Positions 35,304 through 43,808 are shown, counted from the stretch's first letter. The stretch: 64,000 nt of DNA from Fimenecus sp963590415 (GCA_963590415.1 CAVAPB010000007.1:1-64000); one strand, 5' to 3'. Numbers and translations: made by a program. The notes: generated by a model from the sequence alone, not told the origin.

Positions 35304-36059
35304 TTATTTTAATTTGCTCCTGTAAGCTGCCGTAAGCACCAATTCACCGTTTGTATTTCTTGCAATATCCGCCCAATCAAGAATTGACGCAATTACAAAA
35401 ACAGGGTCAATGACAGACTCCCCTTTTTTCCTGCCCCACGCTTTTGCAAGAGCACCTACGACCGTTGTTTCGTCGCATTCCGGATCGCCGAATTTGTAAT
35501 TCCTGCCGTTTCCTTTTCTTGCATGTCCGTTTTGAGAAATAAGCAAATCAACGACAGTGTCAAAAAGGTCGTATGTAAATGTTACATTTGACGTAAGCTT
35601 GTTACAGGAAAATGATTTTCCGTCTCTGTTTGCCCACACCTCACACGGCAGCCCCCTAAGGGTGTAAACTGTTGCTCTGCCGCCGTTTTCTTTTAGCTTT
35701 TTCTTGATTATCTCCGACGCTTTAACACTGTTTTCATTGAAGTATAAGTTTTCCATTTCAATTTCCTCCGGTATTGTATAATTATTTTCATCAGGCTCTG
35801 CCAAGCCGAGGTTGACTAATAATGTATCGAGCTTCTTTTTTGCGTAAGGATATGATATTCCCATTTCTTCCTGTAGAGATTTCAAGTTGCCCTTGTTCTT
35901 CAGAAAACAAATTAAAAATTTATAATCTTCCTCCGACAGCAAATCAAATTCCGACAGTCTGAAATCATTGCGAAGCTCAAGACCGCAATCATCGCATTTC
36001 AGCGCACAAATTTTTAATTCTCCGTGGCATACGGGACATTCTGCAATAATTTTACTCAT
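35304..36059 (-). CDS. DUF2089-like zinc-ribbon/HTH protein with unknown C-terminal domain
   Basis: 251 residues. The N-terminus has a zinc ribbon (C8PVC11 and C22DDC25), then a helix-turn-helix region (SLQEEMGISYPYAKKKLDTLL), together resembling DUF2089 regulators. The C-terminal about 120 residues (RGLPCEVWANRDGKSFSC onward) contain DETTVVGALAKAWGR and are unknown to me; they may bind a ligand or act on nucleic acid. The start follows AGGAGA. It is a single gene with its own promoter and lower GC than its neighbours to the left. Confidence 0.75.
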   Translation of the reverse strand: MSKIIAECPVCHGELKICALKCDDCGLELRNDFRLSEFDLLSEEDYKFLICFLKNKGNLKSLQEEMGISYPYAKKKLDTLLVNLGLAEPDENNYTIPEEIEMENLYFNENSVKASEIIKKKLKENGGRATVYTLRGLPCEVWANRDGKSFSCNKLTSNVTFTYDLFDTVVDLLISQNGHARKGNGRNYKFGDPECDETTVVGALAKAWGRKKGESVIDPVFVIASILDWADIARNTNGELVLTAAYRSKLK

Positions 36060-36080
36060 TCAATCATCTCCTATGCATAT

Positions 36081-36109
36081 GTTATAGCATATTTTTACCG
36101 TCTTGTCAA
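36081..36109 (-). promoter_or_regulatory. Promoter of the DUF2089-like gene
   Basis: Minus-strand TTGACA (36109-36104), 17-bp spacer, TATAAC (36086-36081). Confidence 0.8.
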
Positions 36110-36169
36110 TATAGTAATAAATATTTTTTATTACGATATTGTAGAGCGTGCGTTTTTATTGTTATGTCA

Positions 36170-36192
36170 ACCGCAAGGGCTGTCCCTACGGG
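36170..36192. repeat. Short intergenic repeat ACCGCAAGGGCTGTCCCTACGGG
   Basis: A 23-bp GC-rich motif found again in variant form at about 52697-52717. Similar motifs are scattered between genes in gut Clostridia (general knowledge). Confidence 0.55.
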
Positions 36193-36209
36193 TACGCATA
36201 AAATTCACG

Positions 36210-36244
36210 CCCCGAACGAAAACCGTTCGAGGCGTGAATTTGTG
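36210..36244. terminator. Hairpin past the LRR-SLH gene
   Basis: AATTCACGCC (about 36201-36210) pairs with GGCGTGAATT (about 36231-36240) across CCGAACGAAAACCGTTCGA, in which CGAACG/CGTTCG also pair. On the minus strand the hairpin is followed by an AT-rich run without a clear U-tract, so terminator function is uncertain. Confidence 0.5.
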
Positions 36245-36257
36245 TTTACAATGTCAA

Positions 36258-39200
36258 TCAAAGAATATTGTTGTTTGACATATTCATAATAATCTGTGCC
36301 ATTTCGGCTCTGTTGGCGTTGCCTGCAGGATTGAGTGTGCCGTTGCCGCCTACAATACCGTTCTGTGCCGCCCAAGCGACTGCCGTTTTCGCCCAATAGC
36401 TTACATTACCGCCGTCGGGATAGCCTGCAAGCACTGTATTGACATTACCTGAAACAGAACCGTTGCAGTAATTATAGAATATCAAACAAGCCTGTTCTCT
36501 CGTTATCGGGTCGCCTACGCCGAACTTGCCGTTCGCATAGCCCGAAAGAATGTGATTATTCTTAGCCCATGCTACCGCCGCAGAATAATAATCGTTTGTC
36601 GGTACATCGGAGAAGCCGCCGTTTTGTCCTGCGTACGCTGAAAGGTCAGCTCCCGCAATCTTTGAAAGAACTACTACAAAATCCTGTCTCTGAATATTGT
36701 TTGAAGGTCCGAAGTAGCCGTTAGCGTAGCCGTGGAAATATCCCTTTGCAACATTGAACGCTATCGCATTGCAGTACCATTCTCCGCTTGCAACATCGGG
36801 GAAAGTCTTCAATTTTGCTATCGGCTCGGTCTTTGTTTCTTTACATACCGTACAGGTGTATGTTTTGACGCCCTCTTTATCAAACGTTGGAAATGTTGTT
36901 ATTATTCCCTCACCATAGGTATGTTCTGACTTCGGGATAGTTTCTTTAATAAAATCTCCGCATGCAGTACAAGTCTTTATCTTAACACCGTTGGCAGTAC
37001 AAGTCGGCTCTTTTATTACTTCCCACTCCCCGTAAGTATGCTCTGTCTTCGGGATTGTTTCTTTAATAACATTGCCACATACTGTACAAGTCTTGGCTTT
37101 AACGCCATAGGCTGTGCAAGTCGGCTCCGTTATTACTACCCACTCACCGTAGGTATGAGTTATCGGTAATGTTTCGATTACCTCGACACCACAAACACTA
37201 CAAGTTCCTTTTCTTTCGCCCTCAATTGTACAATTAGGTTCTTTTATTATTTCCCAATCTTCAAAATTATGAGTCAAATAAAGTTGTGATTCTTTAAAAT
37301 AATTGCTCGCATAAGATTTGCAAGGCGTTGTAACAATTAAAATTTTGCTGCAACCGTCAAACGCCCTATAACCTATACTCGTTACACTGTCGGGAATGGT
37401 TACTCTTGCAAGCAATGTGCAACCGGAAAACGCGCTTTCGCCTATGCTCGTTACGCCGTTAGGAATCACTATATCAACTAATTTACTACAATTCTCAAAT
37501 GCATTGTCATCTATATATATTACGCCATCAGGAATTGTTACACTTGAAAGCGAAGTGCATCCTCCAAACAAATTGCCTAAGGTTGTAATGCCTTTGCCAA
37601 TTATTACAATTTGAAGTTTGGTACAACCCTTAAACGCATTATCACCTATGTTTCTTACACCATCGGGAATTAGCACACTTGTAAGCGATGTGCAATAGGC
37701 AAATGCACTATCTGCGATACCTTTTGTATCTTCATTTATTTCTATATCTATGTTTCCGGATATATTGCTTTTCGCTTTGATTAACCAACTACCAATGTAG
37801 AGAATTCCATTTTTCCAATTTGATGCATTATTATAATATGCTGTATTATAAAAAGCCTCACTGCCAACACTCGTTACGCTGTCGGGTATGGTTACATTTG
37901 TTAGCAATTTGCAATTGTAAAACGCACGATCGCCTATACTCGTTACACTGTCGGGTATGGTATATTCTGTTGTGCTTTTTCCTTCCGGATATTTAAGCAA
38001 TACTGTCTTATCTTTGCTAAACAACACTCCGTCTACAGAACAATATTTCTCGTTATTTCCCGATACATTGATATCTGTAAGCGATGTGCAATAGGAAAAC
38101 GCATCATCACCTATACTCGTTACACTGTCAGGTATGGTTACGCTTGTTAGCGATCCACAATAGGAAAACGCACTTTTACCTATACTCGTTACACTGTCGG
38201 GTATGGTTACGCTTGTTAGCGCTTTGCAACCATAAAACGCTCTTTCGCCTATATTTGTTACACTATCAGGTATGATTATGCTTGTAAGCGATGTGCAATA
38301 GTAAAACATATAATCATAATCACCTATACTCGTTACACTGTCAGGTATGATTATGCTTGTTAGCGAGTTGCACTCGTAAAACGCTCTTTCGCCTATACTC
38401 GTTACGCTGTCGGGTATGGTTATGCTTGTTAGCGATCCACAATAGGAAAACGCACTTTTACCTATACTCGTTACACTGTCGGGGATTGTTACGCTTGTTA
38501 GCGATCTGCAATAGGAAAACGCATACGCTGCGATACCTTTTGTGCCTTCGTTTATTTTTATGCTTCCGGATATATTGTATTCCGCCTTGATTAACCAACT
38601 ATCAATATAGAGAATTCCATTTTCCCAATTTGATGCATTATTATAATATGCTGTATTACGAAAAGCATCACTGCCAATACTCGTTACACTGTCAGGTATT
38701 ATTATGCTTGTTAGCGATATGCATTTGTAAAACGCACTTTTTCCTATACTCGTTGCACTGTTATCTATGCGTACGCTTGTTAGCGATCCACAATAGGAAA
38801 ACGCACTTTCGCCTATACTCGTTACACTGTCGGGTATGGTTACGCTTGTTAGCGATGTTCTACTGTCAAACGCATGATCTGCGATACCTTTTGTACCTTT
38901 GTTTATTTCTATGCTTCCGGATATATTGTATTCCGCCTTGATTAACCAACTATCAATATAGAGAATTCCATTTTCCCAATTTGATACTGTATTAAGAAAA
39001 GCATCACTGCCAATACTCGTTACACCGTTACCTATGCGTATTTCTGTAAGCGAGTGGCAATTGCAAAACGCACTTTCGCCTATACTCGTTACACTGTCAG
39101 GTATTATTATGCTTGTAAGCGAGTAGCAATTGTAAAACGCTCTTTCGCCTATACTCGTTACGCTGTTACCTATGGTTACGCTTGTAAGCGAGTAGCAACT

Positions 39201-39608
39201 GTCAAACGCACTTTCGCCTATACTCGTTACACTGTCGGGTATGGTTACGCTTGTTAGCGATTGGCATGTGTCAAACGCACTTTCACCTATACTCGTTACG
39301 CTGTCGGGTATGATTATGCTTGTAAGCGAGTAGCAATTGTAAAACGCATAACTGCATATACCCTTTACACCATCTTCAATAATAACTTTGGTGATTGATC
39401 TCCCCCATGGTGTGTCAAAAGCATAATTTCCCATCTTACCGTTACCGCTGATAGTTAAGACTGTACCGGCAAGCGACCAAGTGCAATCACCGGTCACACC
39501 GCTTGTTATTTTATCTGCCGCAAAGGAATTTACCGCAGTCAGCGGCAATGCTGTTATTATCATCAGAATTGACAACAATAACGAAATAATTTTCTTCGTC
39601 TTTTTCAT
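36258..39608 (-). CDS. BspA-like leucine-rich-repeat surface protein with SLH domains
   Basis: 1116-residue secreted protein. A signal peptide (1-31, cleavage after SFA) is followed by many 23-residue BspA-type (LRR_5) repeats of the form TSIGESAFYNC-SLTSVTIPDSV (about 75-780), broken by longer modules containing WENGILYIDSWLIKAEYNISG. Four modules with CxxC pairs (about 790-930, each with HTYGEW and CTVCG) come next, and three SLH domains (935-1116) that should bind secondary wall polymer. BspA relatives bind host or bacterial ligands. Its ATG overlaps the DUF2971 stop (ATGA) but has its own AGGAGGG. Confidence 0.93.
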   Translation of the reverse strand: MKKTKKIISLLLSILMIITALPLTAVNSFAADKITSGVTGDCTWSLAGTVLTISGNGKMGNYAFDTPWGRSITKVIIEDGVKGICSYAFYNCYSLTSIIIPDSVTSIGESAFDTCQSLTSVTIPDSVTSIGESAFDSCYSLTSVTIGNSVTSIGERAFYNCYSLTSIIIPDSVTSIGESAFCNCHSLTEIRIGNGVTSIGSDAFLNTVSNWENGILYIDSWLIKAEYNISGSIEINKGTKGIADHAFDSRTSLTSVTIPDSVTSIGESAFSYCGSLTSVRIDNSATSIGKSAFYKCISLTSIIIPDSVTSIGSDAFRNTAYYNNASNWENGILYIDSWLIKAEYNISGSIKINEGTKGIAAYAFSYCRSLTSVTIPDSVTSIGKSAFSYCGSLTSITIPDSVTSIGERAFYECNSLTSIIIPDSVTSIGDYDYMFYYCTSLTSIIIPDSVTNIGERAFYGCKALTSVTIPDSVTSIGKSAFSYCGSLTSVTIPDSVTSIGDDAFSYCTSLTDINVSGNNEKYCSVDGVLFSKDKTVLLKYPEGKSTTEYTIPDSVTSIGDRAFYNCKLLTNVTIPDSVTSVGSEAFYNTAYYNNASNWKNGILYIGSWLIKAKSNISGNIDIEINEDTKGIADSAFAYCTSLTSVLIPDGVRNIGDNAFKGCTKLQIVIIGKGITTLGNLFGGCTSLSSVTIPDGVIYIDDNAFENCSKLVDIVIPNGVTSIGESAFSGCTLLARVTIPDSVTSIGYRAFDGCSKILIVTTPCKSYASNYFKESQLYLTHNFEDWEIIKEPNCTIEGERKGTCSVCGVEVIETLPITHTYGEWVVITEPTCTAYGVKAKTCTVCGNVIKETIPKTEHTYGEWEVIKEPTCTANGVKIKTCTACGDFIKETIPKSEHTYGEGIITTFPTFDKEGVKTYTCTVCKETKTEPIAKLKTFPDVASGEWYCNAIAFNVAKGYFHGYANGYFGPSNNIQRQDFVVVLSKIAGADLSAYAGQNGGFSDVPTNDYYSAAVAWAKNNHILSGYANGKFGVGDPITREQACLIFYNYCNGSVSGNVNTVLAGYPDGGNVSYWAKTAVAWAAQNGIVGGNGTLNPAGNANRAEMAQIIMNMSNNNIL
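37380..39350. repeat. Tandem LRR-coding repeats inside the BspA-like gene
   Basis: The DNA repeats in 69-bp units (CCTATACTCGTTACACTGTC and variants recur some twenty times). A larger near-identical module is found at about 38529-38637 and 38879-38988, with a diverged copy at about 37712-37830. Such nucleotide-level identity favours slippage and recombination. Confidence 0.85.
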
Positions 39609-40444
39609 AATATACCCTCCTGTTTTTTATTGCAATTATCACAAGGCAGATTAAATATTTTATTATAAAACAAACTCTGATCAGTAGCTATGCTTCTATT
39701 TATAGCAACTTTAAGTTTTTCCGCCAAATCGCCCTTAAACCGTGGTCCTTTGGTTATTGTAATTCCCGAAATCAACTGATCCGTTAACTTTAAAGCAACA
39801 GCAGAATAGCCTAAATCAACATCAAACTCTACTCTTAATCTTATTTCTTTCTCGTATTTCCACGCAACATTTTTTACATATCCTATTAAATCATCATTGC
39901 TATAGATATTTTTAATTAGACTGTTTTTCGCTGTATCACCACAATATAGAATTTCATTATCACTATCTCTATTCTCATTGTTTGTATATGCAACGCAAGC
40001 TAAAAAAGGCTTTTTTGAATTCTCTATATTTACATATTCATCTGAAAAGACCTCCTTTTTCTTAATGTCTGCACGATATATTCTTTCAATTCCATTTACC
40101 CATTTTTTTAGCTCTTTAATGTCAATATTAACCTTTACTCCATCTTCCCAAGGTTGCGCATACATGCTCCACATACCAATATTTTCTTTTTCTTTCAACA
40201 TAAAACTGGTAAAATAAATTTTTTGCAACTTATCCTTTTGCCAATGTTCAATTTCAAGGTTGTCGTTCATTTGCAACGGATTATTAAGTATCAAATACTC
40301 CGTTTTTATGATATTCACAATAGAATCCAATGAAGTATAATGGGAAATACAAGTGGTGTTCTTCAACCTGTCTGAAGAAGTGAGATATTTAATTAAATCT
40401 TTCGAATTTGTTATTTTACTAAAATTGCTATAAGAATCACTCAT
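39605..40444 (-). CDS. DUF2971-family protein
   Basis: 279 residues, no signal peptide. Conserved points of DUF2971 are visible: SHYTSLDSI (34-42), NNPLQMND (54-61), MWSMYA (91-96) and AWKYEKEIRLR (194-204). The H35...Y95...E200 spacing is compatible with an ADP-ribosyltransferase-like H-Y-E site, but that is speculative. The tail has a CDNC pair (268-271). It is AT-rich against the genome, suggesting transfer. It is coupled to the BspA-like gene and lies opposite an XRE repressor across twin operators. Biochemical function is unknown. Confidence 0.8.
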   Translation of the reverse strand: MSDSYSNFSKITNSKDLIKYLTSSDRLKNTTCISHYTSLDSIVNIIKTEYLILNNPLQMNDNLEIEHWQKDKLQKIYFTSFMLKEKENIGMWSMYAQPWEDGVKVNIDIKELKKWVNGIERIYRADIKKKEVFSDEYVNIENSKKPFLACVAYTNNENRDSDNEILYCGDTAKNSLIKNIYSNDDLIGYVKNVAWKYEKEIRLRVEFDVDLGYSAVALKLTDQLISGITITKGPRFKGDLAEKLKVAINRSIATDQSLFYNKIFNLPCDNCNKKQEGIL

Positions 40445-40492
40445 ATGTATTTCTCACTCACAAACAATTTATATATTATATTAACTTATTCA

Positions 40493-40545
40493 ATCTTACT
40501 GCATTTTGCAGTAAATGTCAATACCGCAAATTGCGGTATGATAAT
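40493..40545. promoter_or_regulatory. Divergent promoter region with two matched operators
   Basis: Operator O1 is TACTGCA-TTT-TGCAGTA (40497-40513), O2 is ATACCGCA-AAT-TGCGGTAT (40521-40539); consensus TACYGCA-N3-TGCRGTA, centres 25 bp apart. The minus promoter TTGACA (40521-40516), 17 bp, TAAGAT (40498-40493) has O1 between its boxes. O2 overlaps a likely plus-strand -10 (TATGAT or GATAAT, 40537-40545) for the XRE gene. Confidence 0.85.
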
Positions 40546-40563
40546 ATTCTATCGGTGATAGGT

Positions 40564-40776
40564 ATGTATATACGCATACGCAATCTGCGTGAGGACAGCG
40601 ACACTACGCAGGCGCAAATGGCAAAAATCCTTAACTGCTCACAACAGGTTTACAGTAACTATGAACTCGGGCAGCGTGATATTCCGACCGATATACTTAT
40701 AAAGCTGTCGGAGCATTACAATGTTTCAACCGATTATTTGCTCGGGCTTACAGACAAAAAAGAACGCAATATTTAA
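40564..40776 (+). CDS. XRE-family HTH repressor
   Basis: 70-residue, single-domain Cro/cI-type regulator: RIRNLREDSDTTQAQMAKIL, then the recognition helix CSQQVYSNYELGQRDIP and the usual VSTDYLLGLTD tail. It should bind the paired palindromes at 40497-40539 and repress both itself and the divergent DUF2971-LRR operon. The ATG at 40564 is chosen from homology; an earlier GTG (40555) is possible, and the ribosome site is weak. A terminator follows at once. Confidence 0.9.
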   Translation: MYIRIRNLREDSDTTQAQMAKILNCSQQVYSNYELGQRDIPTDILIKLSEHYNVSTDYLLGLTDKKERNI

Positions 40777-40803
40777 CCCACCGCTGACAGCGGTGGGTTT
40801 TTA
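40775..40803 (+). terminator. Intrinsic terminator after the XRE gene
   Basis: AACCCACCGCT (40775-40785), loop GAC, AGCGGTGGGTT (40789-40799), then TTTT. Confidence 0.9.
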
Positions 40804-40838
40804 ACTTCGTTCGCCTGCTTTTGTTTGCTGAATTTGAC

Positions 40839-40862
40839 GGGCGACCGCAGGTCGCCCCTACG
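40839..40862. repeat. Hairpin repeat GGGCGACC-GCA-GGTCGCCCCTACG
   Basis: Perfect 8-bp stem ending in CCCTACG. The same hairpin-plus-CCTACG plan appears at 41050-41073 with another stem sequence, suggesting one family. Confidence 0.65.
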
Positions 40863-40928
40863 GTATGATATGGTATTTAATTTGATTATAGCATTTAATT
40901 TGTGCTGACTTTTTCGGTGCATTTTTAC

Positions 40929-40986
40929 AATCCCTCAGTCATTTTTTGTTCCAAAAAAATGACAGCTCCCTTTACAATGGAGCCTG
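40929..40986. repeat. Double-hairpin intergenic repeat
   Basis: AATCCCTCAGTC, a stem GTCATTTTTTG/CAAAAAAATGAC, then GCTCCCTTTACAATGGAGC, which also folds. The layout resembles the CCCTC...CTCCCTTTACAAGGGAG repeats common between genes in gut Clostridia. Confidence 0.6.
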
Positions 40987-41049
40987 TGTTTGTAGGCAAT
41001 TTGTAGTTTGATATAAGCCGATAGCTGTTATAAACACGCAGATTTCTTC

Positions 41050-41073
41050 GGCAGGAGCAAGCCCCTGCCCTAC
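41050..41073. repeat. Hairpin repeat GGCAGG-AGCAAGCC-CCTGCC then CTACG
   Basis: Stem GGCAGG with CCTGCC followed by CTACG; see 40839. The rest of 40804-41076 shows no gene. Confidence 0.55.
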
Positions 41074-41076
41074 GCA

Positions 41077-41955
41077 TTATTCACTGCTGTTCGCCGTGCT
41101 TTCGTGCTTATTGTTATACAGGAACATTAAGACGGCGGCAAGGATAATTACCGCATATCCGACAAAGCTCAGCAGGTCGGGAACCTGATTGAACACGAAA
41201 TAGCCTATTGCCGAGGTAAAGAGTATCTGCGAATAATCGTAAACCGATATTTCCCTCGCAGGCGCATAGGAATATGCGGCGGTTATCGTAAACTGTCCGC
41301 CTGCCGCACCTGCACCCGCAAGAATCAAAAACAGCCACTGCTTTGCGCTCATAGGCACATAATCTATTATAAAGAAAGGAAGCAGGACTACTACAGAAAA
41401 GGTTGAGAAAAAGAACACTATAAACGGTCCTTTCGCACCCGATTCACTCGCTTTTCTGACAAAGGCATAGGCGGCGCCCGCTCCTATTCCTCCGAGCAAG
41501 CCCATAAGAGCCGGGAAAAGCTCTGCGTTTGCCATTGAGGGCTTGACTATCAGCATACTGCCGAGGAATGCCGCGGTTATTGCGCTTATCTGGAACGGCG
41601 TTACCTTTTCCTTTAATATAATAACGCTGAAAACTATCGCAAAGAACGGCGACATCTTGTTGAGTATTGACGCGTCGGCAAGCACAAGTCGGTCTATCGC
41701 ATAGAAATTGCACACAAGTCCGAGCGTTCCCGCTGCCGAGCGAAAGAACATATATTTATACGACTCCCTCGGCGCTTTGAACATACTCGGGTCTTTAAGA
41801 AGCACCGCAAGTGCAAACAGCGCTGCAACCGCATTCCTGAAAAACGCCTTCTGAAGCGTGGGCAGGTCGCCCGCAAGCCTTACAAAGGCCATCATCAGCG
41901 CAAAGGAAAATGCGGAGGTTATCATAAGGATTATACCTTTATATTTACTTTTCAA
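41077..41955 (-). CDS. EamA-family (DMT superfamily) transporter
   Basis: 292-residue membrane protein with ten predicted helices in two EamA halves; FVRLAGDLPTLQKAFFRNAVAALFA near the N-terminus and the second copy ending ILAAVLMFLYN are typical. Members export amino acids and other metabolites; the substrate is unknown. It is 33 bp below exonuclease III. Confidence 0.9.
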   Translation of the reverse strand: MKSKYKGIILMITSAFSFALMMAFVRLAGDLPTLQKAFFRNAVAALFALAVLLKDPSMFKAPRESYKYMFFRSAAGTLGLVCNFYAIDRLVLADASILNKMSPFFAIVFSVIILKEKVTPFQISAITAAFLGSMLIVKPSMANAELFPALMGLLGGIGAGAAYAFVRKASESGAKGPFIVFFFSTFSVVVLLPFFIIDYVPMSAKQWLFLILAGAGAAGGQFTITAAYSYAPAREISVYDYSQILFTSAIGYFVFNQVPDLLSFVGYAVIILAAVLMFLYNNKHESTANSSE

Positions 41956-41988
41956 ATTATCGCCTCCGTCATACCGCCAAAGCCCTTG

Positions 41989-42747
41989 TCATATATCCAA
42001 AAGCAATTCCACGGGGCAGTGGTCGCTTCCGAAAATTTCCTGATGTATGGACGCACCCGCAAGATTTTTTTCGAGTTTCTTTGACGCTATAAAATAGTCT
42101 ATACGCCATCCGACATTCTTATCCCTTGCGTGGAAACGGTATGACCACCAGGAATACTCGTTCTCGGCGTCGGGATAAAAATATCTGAAGGTGTCGATAA
42201 ATCCGCAGTCGAGCATTGTTGTCATCTTTTCCCTTTCCTCGGGGGTAAAACCCGGATTTTTAGTGTTCGTTTTCGGGTTTTTAAGGTCAATTTCCTTATG
42301 CGCAACATTTAAGTCTCCGCAGAAAACAACGGGCTTTTTCTTGTCGAGCGACAGGACATATTCCCTGAACTTGTCCTCCCACGACATTCGGTACTCAAGC
42401 CTTTTAAGCCCGTCCTGTGAGTTCGGAGTGTAGCAGGTTATAAAATAAAACTTTTCAAACTCAAGCGTTATGACCCTACCCTCGTTGTCATAAAACGGCT
42501 GCTTTATTCCGTACTCGACGCCTATGGGCTCTTCCTTTGTGAATATCGCCGTACCCGAATAGCCCTTTTTCTCCGCATAGTTCCAATAGCAATGGTAGCC
42601 CTCGGGCGCAAAATCAATCTGACCCTGCTGAACCTTTGTCTCCTGCAGGCAGAATATATCGGCGTCAAGCGTGTTGAACGCAGTCATAAAATCCTTGTTC
42701 ATAACCGCCCTTATTCCGTTTACATTCCAAGAAATGAATTTTTTCAT
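41989..42747 (-). CDS. xth: Exodeoxyribonuclease III
   Basis: 252-residue AP endonuclease/3'-5' exonuclease of the ExoA type, for base excision repair. FISWNVNGIRAV at the start, LQETKVQ (metal-binding Glu), CGDLNVAHKEIDL and the terminal GSDHCPVEL with the catalytic His are all seen. Confidence 0.97.
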   Translation of the reverse strand: MKKFISWNVNGIRAVMNKDFMTAFNTLDADIFCLQETKVQQGQIDFAPEGYHCYWNYAEKKGYSGTAIFTKEEPIGVEYGIKQPFYDNEGRVITLEFEKFYFITCYTPNSQDGLKRLEYRMSWEDKFREYVLSLDKKKPVVFCGDLNVAHKEIDLKNPKTNTKNPGFTPEEREKMTTMLDCGFIDTFRYFYPDAENEYSWWSYRFHARDKNVGWRIDYFIASKKLEKNLAGASIHQEIFGSDHCPVELLLDI

Positions 42748-42778
42748 ATTTATTTTTAACTCCTGTATTTTTTATAAG

Positions 42779-42807
42779 AGTATATCACATTATCCGAAAA
42801 GGCTCAA
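42779..42807 (-). promoter_or_regulatory. Promoter of the exonuclease III gene
   Basis: Minus-strand TTGAGC (42807-42802), 17-bp spacer, TATACT (42784-42779). Confidence 0.7.
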
Positions 42808-42827
42808 CAAAATATAATGTGATTTTA

Positions 42828-42856
42828 TTGACTTTAAGCCGCAAAAAATGTAAAAT
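42828..42856 (+). promoter_or_regulatory. Promoter of the 42894 gene
   Basis: TTGACT (42828-42833), 17-bp spacer, TAAAAT (42851-42856), 38 bp ahead of the ATG. Confidence 0.8.
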
Positions 42857-42893
42857 ACGAGTGAAAAATGTATAAGAAGAAAAGAGTAATTAT

Positions 42894-43796
42894 ATGAATG
42901 AAAAAACAACCTCTTCCGAAAGGATCGAAACAGGCAGATCGTTCTGGAGCGTATTTGCCAAGGCTGTCGGTCTCATGATGGGAGTGGCAATAGCTTACAT
43001 TGTGCTTTATATGGCTTATAAAGACGGCAACACCTTCTATCAGTCGGCGTCTGCCGAAAAACCGGGCACTGACCTTGTTTCTCCGTCTTCTTTACCTGCA
43101 AACGGAAGCGTTACCGTTCCAGACAATGCAAACGGCTCGGCTCTTCCGCTGCCGGACAGCGAGGTTCCGCCTGTTGATATTACAAAAATGCCGCAGACGA
43201 AGGAGGAAATCGTCGAGTATTACAAAGCGGCAAACGCAAAGGTAAAATCGCAGGCAAAGAGCATTACAAGAACATATAACAGAGCCTCCAATTACAACGG
43301 CGTTATAGAAACGGGAAGCAACCCCTTGCTTTCAAGAATAGGCAAGGCTGTAATGGGAAAATTCCTAACGGAGGATCTTGAACCGAAAAAATTTGCCTCC
43401 CGCGATGAAATTGCGGCAAACTTTCCTCCCGCCAATACGGTCTGTGCGCTGTCGGCAGACGATGTCGAAAACGCAACCTGTACCGATAAGGGCGATTTTT
43501 ACGAGATGGAAATACATATGCTTCCCGAGGTTGACCCCGTAAACGGAAAGGGTACGGGAGCGATAAGCACGATAATCACAAAGCAGGAAATTACCGACGC
43601 CGTTGCAGGCTATGTCGAAATTTCGGATATTCACTGCGATTACGAAAATGTGTATTTGATTGCAAGCATAGATAAAAGCACGGGCAACATAACAGACCTT
43701 TATGTTCATATGCCTTTGTATCTGAATCTGTCGGCTCTCGGTATGGACTGCAAGGTAGGTCTCTGCTTTGAGGACAGATATACCGTTGAATGGTAA
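42894..43796 (+). CDS. Single-pass membrane protein of unknown function
   Basis: 300 residues that I do not recognise. One membrane helix (about 17-42) is followed by a Pro/Ser-rich linker (about 55-105) and an extracellular domain of about 190 residues with charged helices, then beta-rich segments (YEMEIHMLP, VYLIASIDKSTGNITDLYVHMPLYLN). The end resembles a lipid- or ligand-binding beta sheet. It starts from its own promoter and lies 12 bp ahead of a HAD-IIA gene, probably cotranscribed. Confidence 0.8.
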   Translation: MNEKTTSSERIETGRSFWSVFAKAVGLMMGVAIAYIVLYMAYKDGNTFYQSASAEKPGTDLVSPSSLPANGSVTVPDNANGSALPLPDSEVPPVDITKMPQTKEEIVEYYKAANAKVKSQAKSITRTYNRASNYNGVIETGSNPLLSRIGKAVMGKFLTEDLEPKKFASRDEIAANFPPANTVCALSADDVENATCTDKGDFYEMEIHMLPEVDPVNGKGTGAISTIITKQEITDAVAGYVEISDIHCDYENVYLIASIDKSTGNITDLYVHMPLYLNLSALGMDCKVGLCFEDRYTVEW

Positions 43797-43808
43797 GGGA
43801 AAAGCAAA

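Noticed and set aside
38084..39257. Plus-strand open frames with Leu-Tyr-Ser-Leu-His-Cys repeats
   Set aside because: They are antisense to the leucine-rich-repeat gene and repeat only because it does; no ribosome site or independent composition.
37380..39350. Regular repeats that could be read as a CRISPR array
   Set aside because: The period is 69 bp and encodes BspA-type leucine-rich repeats in one long frame; spacers are not unique and no cas genes are present.
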